64,000 nt of DNA from Batkoa obscura (GCA_030770535.1 JASVEC010000011.1:372001-436000), one strand, 5' to 3'. Shown: positions 23,456 to 36,497, counted from the first letter of the stretch. Program-made: numbers and translations. Notes: generated by a model from the sequence alone, not told the origin.

Positions 23456-26027
23456 AATGAAAAACTAAGTTAATATAACGGAATAAATAGCTTGAATATG
23501 TAGTTTAAATCTTTTTTGAATTTCGAAATTGAAAATTTTTAAAGAATAATTTAAAAGTAAAGAGAGAGGAAGTTAGTGAATCGAAGATTTTTTTGTTTTA
23601 TGATCTGAGTTATAATTTTTTTAATTCTATCGGAATCCCAAATCTCGTCCTACTTTCTCTATCATACAAATCGATCGATGGGTTTGAGTTATCCTATCAT
23701 CCAATCCAGCTAGGGTACCTTTACCTTATATGGGTAATAGCCCCAAAATTATAAATAATGAAGTTATACTTGAATTTCATTTGATAAAAAATACTTAAAT
23801 GAAATAATTATCACACATAGTTAATCAGCACTTCATCATAGTAAAATGATATAAAAGTGGAAAATAATGACATTATGTTTAATAAATTGCAATATTATAT
23901 AGCTTTGAGCTATTATTTCCAAACAGTGAATAGTAATATAAAATTCTCACTAAAAATAATAGCGTAAAATAAACAAATAAATAAATTTAAATAGTAATTT
24001 TCAAAATTAAAAGTTGGCTCTCTCCTTATTTTCGTCCCCTACTCTGTTTTAAATGAGTTCAACTTATAAACTTATAAACTTATATTACGAATGGCTTTTT
24101 GAGAGTAAACTTGAAATGACGAAAAATAATTAAATGGCTGGATTAATTTCAAGTTTGAAGTTAAAACAAGTTCTTTTAGAACAGCTAATTTTTCATATGA
24201 CAACTTTTTTTACTTAGTAAAAAACCAATAATAATTCCCAAATCTATAAATTAATAATAATTGATTTGTTATACCTTTGAAACGTGGAAAAATATCGTAA
24301 AAGTGGTTATAAGTTGTCAGCAAAACAATAAGACAAATTTTACGAAGTGTTCTAATTGGAGAATAAGTTAGTCACTAACTAGACTTTTGTCAACTTCAAT
24401 TGAAAGTAAAGTTGAAACTGCTATTTTAGTATCTTATCATTAGAATATTACATTACACCATTTTTTAGATTTTAATTTAAATTTTTAGACTCAATTTTGT
24501 TTTCTATTAAATAAGAGTATAGCTTTGATTTTAATAGCAATAAAAACAAAGAGATCAATAGCTTTGATCTTCAGTATATTAGTGTCTGAGTTATTATTTA
24601 ATTAAAGTGTTACTTAAATAATGCAAATTAAAATTTAATAAAATTTAATTATCTTTATATTTTTAATTTGTTACCAATAATCGGAATGAAGTTAACTTTA
24701 TGTTTATTTTAATGATAGGAACCTTTCGTGATGAATCTACATAGTGATAAACAAAAAATAAATTACATGCCCCATATATGTTTCTATTAAAACTATGGAT
24801 TTGAAACCATATGCAATTTATTTTGATTGGTATTTTACTTTTGTCAGTTCCTTTAGTGTTTATTTACTAGAAAGATAGCTGCATACTTACTTTAACATTA
24901 AGTGTTAGGAGTAAAGTCGATAATAGTAATAAATTTAAAGGATAGGTTTTATGATGCATTTGTGATAATCTACACATGAATTTCTTTTCTCGATTTTACT
25001 CACTTTTTAAATATCTTAAATATCTTAAAACTTAAACAAAATTTTAATTAAACTGTCAAGCAAAAAAAGTGTGCGTAAATTTGTCATATTTCTCTTTATT
25101 AAAATTACTCTCAAAAGTAGCAACTTGCTTATTTTAGATGGTAAGGTTGTGACTATAATAAAAAAATTATTGTTTATCTATTGCTTTTATATTTGACTTT
25201 ATAGTCCAATGTTAACTTTTACAATCATTTAGTTCATTTAGTCTACCTATCAGCCCATTATTTAATATATGTTAAGTTGGACTACGTTTTAATCAGTTTT
25301 AACTTTGATAAACTTGCTTTATATGGGGATGTTTTTTTTGGCTTCATTTTTTCTATCTTTTAAGCGCTATTTGTGTGGAAAGATTGTTAGTAAAATTCTT
25401 AAGCAAAAAAATACATCCCCATATCGAATTTAATAAGAATCCAAATACCAAAACCTAATATATGATCTTAGTTAAGCTTACATTGATATTTTTAGAATTA
25501 TTTTTAATTTTGTTTTAATATTGCTGTTTTAGTAATATATTTTTGTATATGAATAGATAAATTCATATTTAAAGTTTATTAATAGTAATATCAAATTTAC
25601 TATTTTAATATTTTTAATAAGGGCTATTTAACGTTTTGAACTTTTTTTATCGGAATTTTTAAAACGTCAAAGTAGTCAAACATTTGAATTAAAACTAATG
25701 TAGTATTTTTTTATACTATAAAAGTATGATATAAAATCATAATCAAAGGAAAGGAATAAAATTTTGGTTATTAAACCAATTTATTAGTTTTCATTTGATA
25801 TTTTATAACAGTTGTCTTTAACTCTAAATTTTACTAATTTAGCCACTAATACCTATTTATTCAAAACAAGTGTACAGTTTGTAACTTATAAAACACTTTA
25901 AAATTTAATACTAGTTAATCATTACAACTTGAACAAGATAAACATACAAAATTATAAAGATAAGCAAATTAAAAAAATTTAATAAATTAAACACTTAATG
26001 AAACAAGATCAAAATAAGGACAGGCTA
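23456..26027. other. Long intergenic region, one MITE
   Basis: 2.6 kb between FAR1-like paralogues 1 and 2, both on the minus strand. Apart from MITE M9 I see no gene. Long non-coding space around all three paralogues could hold extended regulatory DNA or an unseen ncRNA. Confidence 0.5.
25325..25420. mobile_element. TE-A-type MITE M9
   Basis: 96 bp, GGGGATGT...ACATCCCC, with ATAT on both sides. Well preserved and isolated from other transposons. Confidence 0.9.
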
Positions 26028-26723
26028 TTAGTTTAGAATAAATTGAAGGGAGTTTGGTAGGCATTGCTTTTTGGGCATAGAGTTATAATTTTCCCAATCA
26101 ATAGGTGGTAATTTTAATTGATTTTCCATAGTTGGTAGTGTATAAGTAGAGAGATAGTTAGGTGAAGGTGAACTTGAGCCTGTGGAATTCGATGATGAAT
26201 CTCTATATCCGAATGGGTTATAACTTAAATTTTGTCCTTGATTATTATTTCTAATGTGTGGATTACTAGAAACAAAGCTAGATGACTTATTGTAAACTTG
26301 CTCAGTGCAAGTATAAGAAGGATAGGTTAATTCATTAAAAACAGAGTGATTATGTACCATGGATTTTCCTTCTCTAAATTCCCAACGCATGTTCCTTGGT
26401 AAATCTTCATTATAGTATAAAACAATACGCCATTGACAATTACATCTGTCACTGTTTCTATTTCTCTTTTTTCCAAAATCAGCTTTCATATCTGGTTTTC
26501 CTTCTCTGCTACAAACAATGTAAACAGTAGTTGCTTTACTAGTTCTTATCCTTACAGAAAACCCACATGCATGAGCCAAGTATTGGCAGTATTCAATAGC
26601 CTCTTGAGAAGTAGCGAACTTTTTATTTAAAATGTTATTGAAACGATACATATTTTCAAATGTATAGATATTATAAAGATCAAATTTAATTAAATTTATA
26701 ATTTTAAAATTATAGTTTTTCAT
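26028..26723 (-). CDS. FAR1-like zinc-finger protein, paralogue 2
   Basis: Single-exon, up to 231 aa. The domain begins at SQEAIEYCQYLAHACGF (residue 39) and keeps Cys71 (YIVCS), Cys94/Cys96 (SDRCNCQWRI), WEFREGK and His124/His126 (VHNHS). The first 24 residues are hydrophobic and unlike the paralogues, so the Met at residue 25 (MYRFNNIL, start 26651) is probably the true start. The tail is Ser/Asn-rich with an LPPI motif near the C-terminus and ends LQFILN, comparable with IQDLLN in paralogue 1. Inferred sequence-specific DNA-binding regulator; no target is predictable from sequence. Confidence 0.8.
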   Translation of the reverse strand: MKNYNFKIINLIKFDLYNIYTFENMYRFNNILNKKFATSQEAIEYCQYLAHACGFSVRIRTSKATTVYIVCSREGKPDMKADFGKKRNRNSDRCNCQWRIVLYYNEDLPRNMRWEFREGKSMVHNHSVFNELTYPSYTCTEQVYNKSSSFVSSNPHIRNNNQGQNLSYNPFGYRDSSSNSTGSSSPSPNYLSTYTLPTMENQLKLPPIDWENYNSMPKKQCLPNSLQFILN

Positions 26724-29392
26724 TATTTATATATACTTTTCTTTTAATAATAAATCAACAAATTTAAACTCCCTATTTTCTTCATTAATGGAGTTGTAGA
26801 TAATCGATCGTATTTTTTTAGAAAAAACTCGATAAATTCAACTTTTGTTTTTACTTTCTGTCTTTTTTACCACCTTCCTACTTTTACCTACTTAAGGCTT
26901 TCAACTCATCATTTTTGATGCAATTAAACTTTATCTAAATTTAAAATAAACTCAATTTATTGGCTAATAGCCCAATCTCAATTCATTCCTTTAATGTCAA
27001 CAAAAAGATAACTAAATCATGATTGAGAAATAATTGGTGGGTGGGTAGTTAAGTAGGTGTTAAGAACCAGTTAGTTAATCTTTTTATTAAAGGTACTTGT
27101 TTAGATCTTTTTTTAAAAAGCATCGTATTTTTTATTAATTTTTTGTGATTCAATTTTATTTTTCTTACCTTTAAATGTTAGTTGATCATTAAAAATACAA
27201 TTTCCCATTAAATTAATAGTGATAATACCAAGTTTATTCCGATTTGAGTGTATTATTCTAAATTGATTGGCATGATTATTTGTTTAGTTTTCAACTTAAC
27301 TACTTATTTTGTAGTTAATACTAACATCATAGTATGTTTGGGCAATCTAAATAGTTGTATAATTATAAAACTAAGTAACTTTAATTAATAAAATTGAAAA
27401 TATTTACTATACCATCTTGTCAAGAAATAAGCCAATAAGGTAAATACAATTTCTGATGATAAATGTAAAAAAGGGGGTAAAGCAGGGTGTGGATTAAATT
27501 TAGTAAAGGCAATTTATATAAAGTTATATATATAATACTACTTCAGTAAGAAAATATAGCTAATCTTATCTATTAAAGATATCGATTTATAAGTATTATA
27601 AATATTTAACAAATATATAATTTCTAGATCTCTCAAATCTTTGATTCGATTCAATTGAATATTTATTTATAGATCGTAAATTACTCCATCTTATAATCTC
27701 TTTGCTATACTTTCTAATTTAATAGATTTACTCCAAAATTTTGCTTAGATTCATTGTTTTTGCTTTATTTGCCCAATAATTTTTAATAAAACAACTTGGG
27801 GCAAAAATTGTATCAAAAAGCAACTTGTCTTATAAATCATACAACTTGAGTTCATTTAATAAAAGCTTCAAATTGATCTTCATAGCAGTAAAACAAATGT
27901 TATGAATTACTTATATCATTTCTTATAATATATTACTAGTAAATCAAAGCTATTATATTTATTTTATTAATTTATTAATTTATTATTATTAATTTATTAA
28001 TTTATTATTTTATTATTTTATTTACAATAGTTCTAAATCACTTTTATAACATTATATTTATTTTTACTATATACTAAGGTTAATTTCAGATTCACATAGA
28101 ACTAATATAATCATTACAACTTTTGGTCAAAGTTATCAATTTTAATAAAGGCATTAAAATAGGCACTGATAAAATTATAAAATGAAAAATTGTAAGGTTA
28201 GACCACCTTTATTTATTGAGCAATCGAATAAATTATTCAACCACTTTAATCCTATAAAAAAGTTCTAGTCCATAAATAATAAACTACTCTGTAATGTAGT
28301 AAAGTTTATATAAAATATTATAACATTATAATAATCTAACAAAATTATTTAAATCGATAATAATCTCTAAACAGCTATGAAGATCTGAGTTCTGTTTTAA
28401 ACAATAATACAAAGATTTAAGAGATAAGAATGAAACTTAAGAAGATCAAATCATAACGTGAGATTCTTATATTTTCAGTTAATAGATTATATAATCTATT
28501 AAGTTTCAAACTTCTACAAAGTATAATAGAGATAAAAGGAGCTCAGTTACACATGATTTTTTAGTTTAATTTATCAATCATGAGCATTTTTATATGATCT
28601 TGATATATAATATTGAAGTATGGGATAATATAAGGGATTTAATGCTTACATTGACTTCTAGGATTATTATTTGTAACTTTATCCTTAACGTTATTGATTA
28701 TTTATTACATTTAATTAAAATGTAATAATTGCTCTAATCTAGAAAAATTTAAATAACCCATAAAAGGTAAATTCTTTAGAGCCATTGTTTTTGTCTTAGT
28801 ATGGGGTGGAAAAATTATGGATTTAGAGTGAATCTTAAAATCGAAATTTAATTGAAATTTTTCGATCCTCGATTCAATTTCTAGGAGCTGTGAGATTTCC
28901 CCTAAAGTTGTTAGCTAATGATTACAACATTTATTCCAATAAGATGCAACCTTTTATTATTAGCATATTTTTAATCAAAATAACTAACCAACTGTGTTCC
29001 CTCAGGAGTTTGAAATATTTAATTTAATAATAGTGTTAAAACTTACAACTTAGTATTATACAAGCTTAAGTTTTAAGAATGTTATTATAATATTTATAAA
29101 GGATAAGAACTAATATATACAATATTTTTTTTTGTAATATTTAATAGATAAATGAATTATATATTCTATTAAAGTTTATTATTTATAATAGTGAAGTAAT
29201 TTTGAGTAATTTGGCAGGAACCAACCAAAAGCTTTAAATTTTTAAGATCGATTCGTTATGTCCAAATTAACTCGATCTAAGGATCAATCTCAGAGATTGA
29301 ACCCAAAGGAGGGTACTATTTAAGCATTGGAATCTGAAATCAATCCTCATTCTTTTTTCAAGAAAATTTAAATTCAGAATAAATTTTATAAA
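26724..29392. other. Long intergenic region without transposons
   Basis: 2.7 kb separating divergently transcribed paralogues 2 (minus) and 3 (plus), presumably with both promoters. AT-rich; a run of TTTATTAA-type repeats near 27955-28020. No MITE, LTR or gene was recognised. Confidence 0.5.
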
Positions 29393-30070
29393 ATGATAAA
29401 TTTTTATCCAATCTTCTCAAAATCATTCCCAGCTTCTGAAGATGCTATCTTATTTTGTCAAAGTCTAGCTAAGTCTTGTGGTTTTAGTATACGCATCCGT
29501 ACTTCAAAGTTGGCTGCTATTTATATTGTTTGCTCTAAAGAGGGTATCCCTGATTCAAAGAAAGATAACTTTTTAAAGAAGCGTAATAGAAATAGTGATC
29601 GTTGCAAGTGCAATTGGAAAATAGTGCTATTTCGTAATAAGAGTGGTCAATGGGAATTTCGTGGTGGTAAAAACATGTTCCATAACCACCCCTTATTTAA
29701 TGAATTCCAAAGCGCTGAAGAAGAATCAAGCCAACGTAAGCCATATTCTTCTCCATATTCAGAATCTGCAAAGTTCTGTCATAAGATGAAAAAGAATCAA
29801 ATCACACTTCCAAGTTTAAATAGCTTGCACTTACCTACGTTGGTTAAAATACCAAGCCACTCTAGCCAAATTTCTGATGCCTCTAGTTCTATTTATTCTC
29901 GTTCAGAACATTCTTCTGAATCTCCTAGCTCACAAAATAATGAAAGAAGCTTAAGGAGGCTTGATAATTTACCACCCCTTACTAATGCACTGCCAAAGAT
30001 TTTTAATTTGACCTCACCCTTACCGTCTTCTAGAGTACATAGCATTCATTTTATAACTAACTATAATTAA
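29393..30070 (+). CDS. FAR1-like zinc-finger protein, paralogue 3
   Basis: Single-exon, 225 aa. Domain at residues 13-102: SEDAILFCQSLAKSCGF, IRIRTSKLAAIYIVCSKEG (Cys47), KKRNRNSDRCKCNWKIV (Cys71/Cys73), WEFRGGKNM and FHNHP (His97-x-His99). The loop between the second Cys pair and WEF is about four residues shorter than in paralogue 2. The tail is Ser/Pro-rich (SSSIYSRSEHSSESPSS) and includes LPPL. It is the only plus-strand member and slightly less AT-rich than its surroundings, as expected for constrained coding sequence. Function inferred as for the other two. Confidence 0.8.
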   Translation: MINFYPIFSKSFPASEDAILFCQSLAKSCGFSIRIRTSKLAAIYIVCSKEGIPDSKKDNFLKKRNRNSDRCKCNWKIVLFRNKSGQWEFRGGKNMFHNHPLFNEFQSAEEESSQRKPYSSPYSESAKFCHKMKKNQITLPSLNSLHLPTLVKIPSHSSQISDASSSIYSRSEHSSESPSSQNNERSLRRLDNLPPLTNALPKIFNLTSPLPSSRVHSIHFITNYN

Positions 30071-31254
30071 GTTCTGTTTTTTTGGCTTCTTTTAATAATT
30101 TTGCCTACTGATTAAAATTGATTTTACTAACAACTTAACGATTACATATCTTTTATGAGTTTTTAATTTTATAGTAGTCTATTTTACAGTTTTCAAGGTC
30201 CCTATTACAAACACCCATAGTTTGATTTTTAAACTGTATTTTTATTCTAAGATTAAGAACAAACCGTAATTAAACTACTTTAATGAAAAATATCCTCAAA
30301 TAAAAAGTAGTTTTAGTATATAAAATAGATTTAATTGACTGACGTCATTTGAGTTCCAAAAAGTGGCAGGAGGAATTTAATGTAATATCCCCCAATCATA
30401 ACCATAGTTTTTCATTTAATTTACTTTATGATTTCATAAATTATTACAGAAGCTTTGAAAGCAAATCTTATTATCTATTTACTATTATATCCAAACATTT
30501 AACTAAGTAATCTATAATTTTTAATGGGGGAAAAGGCTAAAAAAACAATAGAAATGTCATATATAATATACTTTTTAACTAAACTTTAAAATTTTGAAAT
30601 CTGGTTAAATGCTTACGAATTTTTGACCATTGTTTTATGAATTTACTGAAGTACAATATTATTTTAAAAGCTCACTTTACTTTTTGCCCTTAAGTATGAC
30701 AAAAATACAATTAGATTAAGTAATAATTATTTTTAGAGAAACTTCTGGTGTAAAATTATATAACTTTAAAAGCATTATTATAGCTTATCTGCTATTTTAA
30801 AACTAACTGATTTAAAATTTAGCTTTAAAACAATTGCTTTTTTAATGTAAAGGAAGTAAAATTCAACATTTACTACCAGTTTTATCTGAATTTATTGCTT
30901 TATTTAATTGTGGCCATTTTTCATAGTGCTATTTATAAAAATAGTTTATTTAACTTTACAATTTATTCTTTACCCAAAATGATAAGCTAAACTTTATTTT
31001 ACAAATTAAACCAATAAATTAACTTCAGAAAAAGCAGCTTTTATACTGATAACTTTTATTTAATACTGCTTTTAAAAAGTGTCTATGACTGGTTTTTGAT
31101 TAGGTTTTTTTATATATTTTAATTTGTATTATAAAACAAAAAGCATTTTTTATAATTTTTTTTAGCTACTTTTAAACTTAAAAAATTTAAAACAGGTAAA
31201 AAATTATTAGGAAATTGTTTTAACTTTTTTTCCTCAATTAATTTCTTTTAAATT
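30071..31254. other. Intergenic, AT-rich
   Basis: 3' of FAR1-like paralogue 3. No gene or clear repeat up to the TE-A remnant at 31255. Confidence 0.5.
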
Positions 31255-31786
31255 ACTAAATTAAAATCAATATTTAAACTATTATTTATTTTATAAATTT
31301 CTTTAAATATATAATGTAAAAACTCTTAGGATTTGAAATAATTTCCTGCATCTGCCCATATATTAATCTTTGTAAACTTTTTAAATAAAAGCTCCTTAGA
31401 TATTGAATCAATTAAACAATCTCCTGCATATGCTGAATCATGATTTAATATTTCAGATAAATAATCAAAATAAACTTTGTCTATTGTTTTATCATTTATT
31501 GAATATAAAATGCTAAACCCTAATACTAATATAGCTTGTTTATTATAATGATCTAAATTTATTGAATCTGGTCTTGTTTTTATTTCTATATTTTATTTAA
31601 AGTCTAGAATTATTATATAACTTTTGTTTTTTAATTTTTTAATAGTTTTATTAAATATGGGGATGTATTTTTATGTTTAAGAATTTTACTAACAATCTTT
31701 CCGCTCAAATAGCGCTTAAAAAATCGAAAAAGTGATGGAACTAAAAAAAAACATCCTCATATATTTAAAAAATATTGATCCAGCTA
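31255..31786 (-). mobile_element. TE-A DNA transposon copy 4, internal fragment
   Basis: Minus-strand remnant: 31255-31658 matches the beginning of the catalytic half of the TE-A transposase (from the region before IIILDF to LNIDLNF), with several stops and substitutions. After MITE M10, 31763-31786 matches the N-terminal half (AVARSTFFKYI region). Both termini are missing. Probably older than copy 1b. Confidence 0.75.
31659..31758. mobile_element. TE-A-type MITE M10
   Basis: 100 bp, GGGGATGT...ACATCCTC, ATAT on both sides, inserted in the TE-A copy 4 fragment. Confidence 0.9.
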
Positions 31787-32323
31787 CTGCTTTATCAGCT
31801 CTCGGATTAATTATAAGATAATAATCATTTAACTTGTTTACAAAACTAGTTGTAGTCTTGTATTCAATTTGATCGTGATTCATGTGGTATAATCAATCCA
31901 AAGTTTCTTATTTAGATTTGCTGTAAGAATTTCTATCGCCTAATTGCAAAAAACTTACTGTCTACATTTTAATGTCCATAATTGGCAACTATAATAAGTA
32001 ATAACTGTTATCATGTTCCTTATATATAGCCACTTAGTTGGAGTATAAAAGAGATTCTTTGACATACTAACTCGATGCTTTTTAATTGAATTACTCCTTG
32101 ATATCATACTATTAATAAAGCCACTGAGCCTTTCTGACAATATCTTACGTAGATTTTACAATAGTATTTTATATTCTATTTGTTTTACATAGTTCATAGT
32201 TTATTATGTATTATTTGTATTAATTCAAATCTTAGTTACATAAACTAAAGACTGTTTGACTCAAGGCAAGTTAATCAACCAAGAACTGCTTTTAACTCCG
32301 ACCACTGAGTACCAACTTTCACA
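31787..32323 (-). mobile_element. Solo LTR-like repeat L7
   Basis: Minus-strand member of the TGTGAAA family, from TGCTTTATCAGCTCTCGG to CAACTTTCACA. Its first few bases are lost at the junction with the TE-A copy 4 fragment. No duplication visible. Confidence 0.65.
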
Positions 32324-32468
32324 ATAATGCCAATAATAATTTTTAAACTATTAAAATTATATACATATTTAAAAGGCATATTATTATTTCAAATATTGCA
32401 AAAGTTTATAATACAAATAATTGTTAAAATAAGCATTATAATAATAAATTTTAAATTATAATAATATT

Positions 32469-32567
32469 GGTCATGTATTTTTTTGTTTAAGAATTTTACT
32501 AACAATATTTCCACTCAAATGGTGCTTAAAAATGAAAAAAATAATGAAACTAAAAAAACACTCCCTT
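32469..32567. mobile_element. TE-A-type MITE M11, decayed
   Basis: About 99 bp (GGTCATGTATT...CACTCCC) with the usual core TCCACTCAAATGGTGC. Flanks no longer match exactly. Confidence 0.75.
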
Positions 32568-33556
32568 ATAAAATTAATTATTAAAGCTTGTGTTACTAAA
32601 ACAATTATTTTATACATGCTAATTTTCAGTGATTAAATTAAAAATGCTAAAATAATAATAACAATAAATATAAAAGCTTATTTTAATATACTAAAATTAA
32701 TAAAATTAATAAATATAAGCAATTATATATTTCAAAAATAAATAAAATTCTTTGCAAATTAAGTTCTTTTATTTATTTATTTAATATTATTTTATTAAGA
32801 TATATAAAAATACATCCCTACATTCTCATCTATTTTATAATAATAATTAAATTTAAATATTTATTAAATATTATTTTTATAAACATTTTAAATTAATATA
32901 AAAACTAATAATGGAAATAATCTTTAAATTTAATTTGTAATAAGTTTAATTACTAACTTAAGCTTAATTATTATATAGAAATATTTTTTATTTATATTTG
33001 TTTAAATTAAAATGTATAACAACTAGCAATAGTTTTAATAATTGAAATTTTATATTATTATGCTAATTTATAACTTTATGCTTTAATTTTGGTTTTAAAA
33101 TGAATACTTATTCAGTACACATATAAACTTCAACAATCGTATATTATAAATATATATTTTAAAATGTACAAATATATTTTATCAATATTTAAAATTACAT
33201 TTGCTAATAGTAAACTTAAGGTATCATAAAAGTTTAATTTAACCTTTCAAAGTAGTTTTTTGATATAGTCATATTTAATGATTTAAATTAAAAATATTAA
33301 ACTTCATTTTAAATCTTATTCTATTAATTAAAAACAATGAATTATTTTATAGTTCTATTAACATTATTCTTTTTTTTTTTTAAAATATACAATAGAACCA
33401 TTTTTTATTTATTTTTAAAAGATATATATATATATATATGATCAATGGTTAAAAAAAGAAAGGCAATTTAATAACTAAAGTATCAAAGAGCTAGCTTCAG
33501 CTTTAATCATTAAATAAAAACCATTATCATCTTCATGACTAATAATAAATCAATCA
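32568..33556. other. Intergenic, AT-rich
   Basis: Extremely A+T-rich with a (TA)n run at about 33421-33440. No gene or recognisable transposon end. Confidence 0.5.
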
Positions 33557-34423
33557 TTAAGCTTTACTTGGTTTTGTTACTTGTTCATTTAAATTTTCAT
33601 CATCTGGCCCAAACTCCCAAATCCTACGCCCTAAATCTTTTAAGTAATGAATTAACTCTTGAGTGGAATGTTCATTTTGCACACTTTTATTATTTCCTTT
33701 AGGCAAACCATTTTCTAATTGAGTTAATAATGGCTTCAATTCTGTTTTAAAATTATTCAAATATTCTTTAATTTGTTGATTATTGGAGCGTAACTCTTTG
33801 ATGGATTTACTGCTAACTTGACTTTGTTGAATTGCCAAATTATTTTTTTGTTGTAACATTTTGGATGTACGACGGGATTGATTCACTTTATTCACTAAGT
33901 CTACTAACTCATTCTCTTCCGTTCGATGTAAATCAATAAATTGTTGTGTAAATATTGGAAACCCTAATTTGTTACTGTTATTTGGTGTATTGGCACTATT
34001 TAACATAATATCATCAGTAGTACCTTTTTAATATATTTAAGTTAATTCTGTTAGTTTTTAAATTTTTAAATTTACTTGTATTATTAAATAAATCCGTGAG
34101 TGAAGAATCAGGTAATGTAGACTAATATGAAATTAATTAATTATAAATTGTAGTTTAAAAATTGTTTACTGGTTCAAATCGAAGTTCATTAGTTTCAGAA
34201 GCTGATTGACTAGGCTCGTCTTCTGCTAAGGTTGGTAACCCATTTTTCCTATTGCAATATTAAATTTAAAACTTGAAACGATGTTATTGTTACTTACTTT
34301 GAAGCCTGTAATGGTTGAAGTACATTAGCTAAAGAAGATTTTCTATTTAAATTTATCGAAATAAACTTATTTTTATATATAATTATTATTGATTTACCTT
34401 TTTCTATAAGCTGAACGTTGCAT
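33557..34423 (-). CDS. Coiled-coil protein of unknown function, 220 aa
   Basis: Five exons on the minus strand join in frame: 34398-34423, 34298-34342, 34170-34248, 34076-34121, 33557-34023. The start ATG is 26 bases into a short first exon (MQRSAYRKR); a further upstream exon is possible because TTTTTAATAG precedes it. The first ~75 residues are polar and basic-to-acidic. From LHRTEENELVDLVNKV to the TELKPLLTQLENG region a long amphipathic helix pattern suggests a coiled coil (about residues 95-180). The end (HYLKDLGRRIWEFGPDDENLN) is a conserved-looking motif. This organisation resembles small kinetochore, Mediator or spindle subunits, but I do not recognise the family and claim no function. 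It may share a promoter region with the transporter at 34890 (divergent, 466 bases apart). Confidence 0.75.
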
Positions 34424-34889
34424 GCTATTAAAAATTGTTATTTATTAAGTTGAAAAGGGTTTATAATTAAAATTCATTAGAAAATATTTTATTTTATTTA
34501 GTATTTTATTGGTTATTATTACTTTAGTAATGGTTATTCTAAACCTTTTAATTAATGCATATTAGAAAATGATGAAATTATTGCTAAGAAGTTACTATAA
34601 TTACAGTAATATAATATAATATAATATAATATAATATAATATAATAGTAATAAGATATATACCGTTATATTATGATATTAATATACTAATAACATTATAT
34701 TAATACGATCTACTAATTATATTAAATATGTTTCACATCAGTTCATTTTTAAAGTTAATGTAAAATTAAGCGAATTAATCATGGAAGTTAACCAATAAGG
34801 TAACGATAAAATAAAATAAAGGGTTCAAAAGAGAACTTTTACAATTGTTTCTTAACCTAATCTATTAAAATAATAACAATAATAAAATA
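34424..34889. promoter_or_regulatory. Divergent promoter region with ATAAT repeat
   Basis: 466-base space between the start codons of the coiled-coil gene (minus) and the transporter (plus). It contains an AATAT-type pentamer repeat at about 34604-34648. No specific factor site is recognisable. Confidence 0.45.
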
Positions 34890-36497
34890 ATGGAAGTAAC
34901 TAATACTCAAGGTAAGTTTAAATAAAGCTTAAATATAATCAGCATTAACTCAATAAAGTTTAATAGGTACTAAAGATAGTAATAATTTATCTAATTCCAA
35001 ACATTATATTGAAGCGGAAGACTTATTAATCAGTGGAAAACATTCTAATACTAATGAAATTGAAGAAATTATTCATGAAGACGATAAATTACCTAATCAA
35101 TATACTAAAAATGAATATGGTGGAGCGACTATAATATCTTCAATTACTAATTTATCAAATACTATATTGGGTTCGGGTATGTTAGCTATGGTAAAATTAA
35201 GCAAGAATTAATCAATATAAAGATATTAAATTAATTTTTTTAGCCTGCTGCTTTTGCCACTGTTGGATTAAATTTTGGTATCTTTTTAGTATTATTTTCA
35301 GGATTTACTTCCGGTTCTGGATTATATTTATTATCTCAATGTGCACAAAGAGTGAATCATCGAAATAGTTCCTTTTTTGAAGTATCTAAGTTAACTTACC
35401 CATCAGCAGCAAAATGGTTTAATATTGCTATTGCCATTAAATGTTTTGGTGTAAGTATTAGTTATTTAATTATCATTGGGGATTTAATGCCACAGATAAT
35501 GGAATCAATGGGATTTTTGGATAGTACTATATTTTTAAATAGAAGGTTTTGGATCACTTTTTTTATGTTAGGGATTACTCCATTAGCCTTTTTAAAAAAA
35601 TTAGATTCATTAAGATATACTAGTATTATTGCTTTAGGTTCTGTACTTTATTTAGTATTGATTGTTACCTTTACTTTCTTATTTGGTAACATAACTATTG
35701 ATTGGAATAATATTCGATATTTTCAATTAAATTGGAATTTTTTACAAGTATTACCAGTATTTGTATTTGGCTTTACATGTCATCAAAATTTATTTTCAAT
35801 TTATAATGAATTAAATGAAAACAGTAACAATAATTTAAATAAAGTAATACAAGGTTCTATTAGTGCTGGTTTACTAGTTTATCAAGTGATTGGTATATTA
35901 GGTTATTTATCTTTTGGTGATGACGTTAAATCAAATATATTATCAATGTATGAATTAGGTCCTATAATTACTTTGGGAAGATTTGCTGTAGTTATTTTAG
36001 CTTTATTTTCTTATCCATTACAATGTCATCCGTGTAGAGCATGTTTAATTAAAGTAATTGGAATAACATCAGATAAACTAACTGAAACAACTAATAATAA
36101 TAATCAAGATAGTAATTATATAATAGTAGCAACTGAAGAAAATTCAGAAGAAATTAAAGTAATTGAAAGTATTAATAATGAAGAAGAATGGTATTTTAAT
36201 ATAATAACTATAATATTAATATCAGCAAGTTATTTAATAGCAATATTAGTCACTAAATTAGATGTTATACTTGGCTTTGTTGGTTCCACTGGTTCCACTG
36301 CTATTTCATTTATACTTCCAGGTATCTTTTATTTAAAAATTACACAAAATCAACCAGAGAATGTATTTGATGAAAATTCAAATAATTCTGTTCTTTCACT
36401 TTCTTTTAAAAGATCGTTGGCTTATTTTTTAACTATCTATGGCTTTCTCGTTATGTCTGTTTGCTTCACTTATAAAGTTTATAAACTTTTTGTCTAG
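34890..36497 (+). CDS. Vacuolar-type amino acid transporter (Avt/SLC38-like)
   Basis: Amino acid/auxin permease superfamily; fungal Avt5/6/7-type proteins move amino acids across the vacuolar membrane. Three exons, 34890-34911, 34967-35190 and 35244-36497, join to 499 aa. The N-terminus is a soluble acidic segment of about 65 residues, then the hallmark first helix SITNLSNTILGSGMLAMPAA and about ten more hydrophobic helices. Other markers are FGVSISYLIIIGDLMPQIM, the PVFVFGFTCHQNLFSIYNEL segment (family F-x-CH-x-N) and the C-terminal GSTGSTAISFILPG. The long cytoplasmic loop (TETTNNNNQDSNYIIVATEE) is acidic and Asn-rich. Substrate cannot be stated from sequence. Confidence 0.92.
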
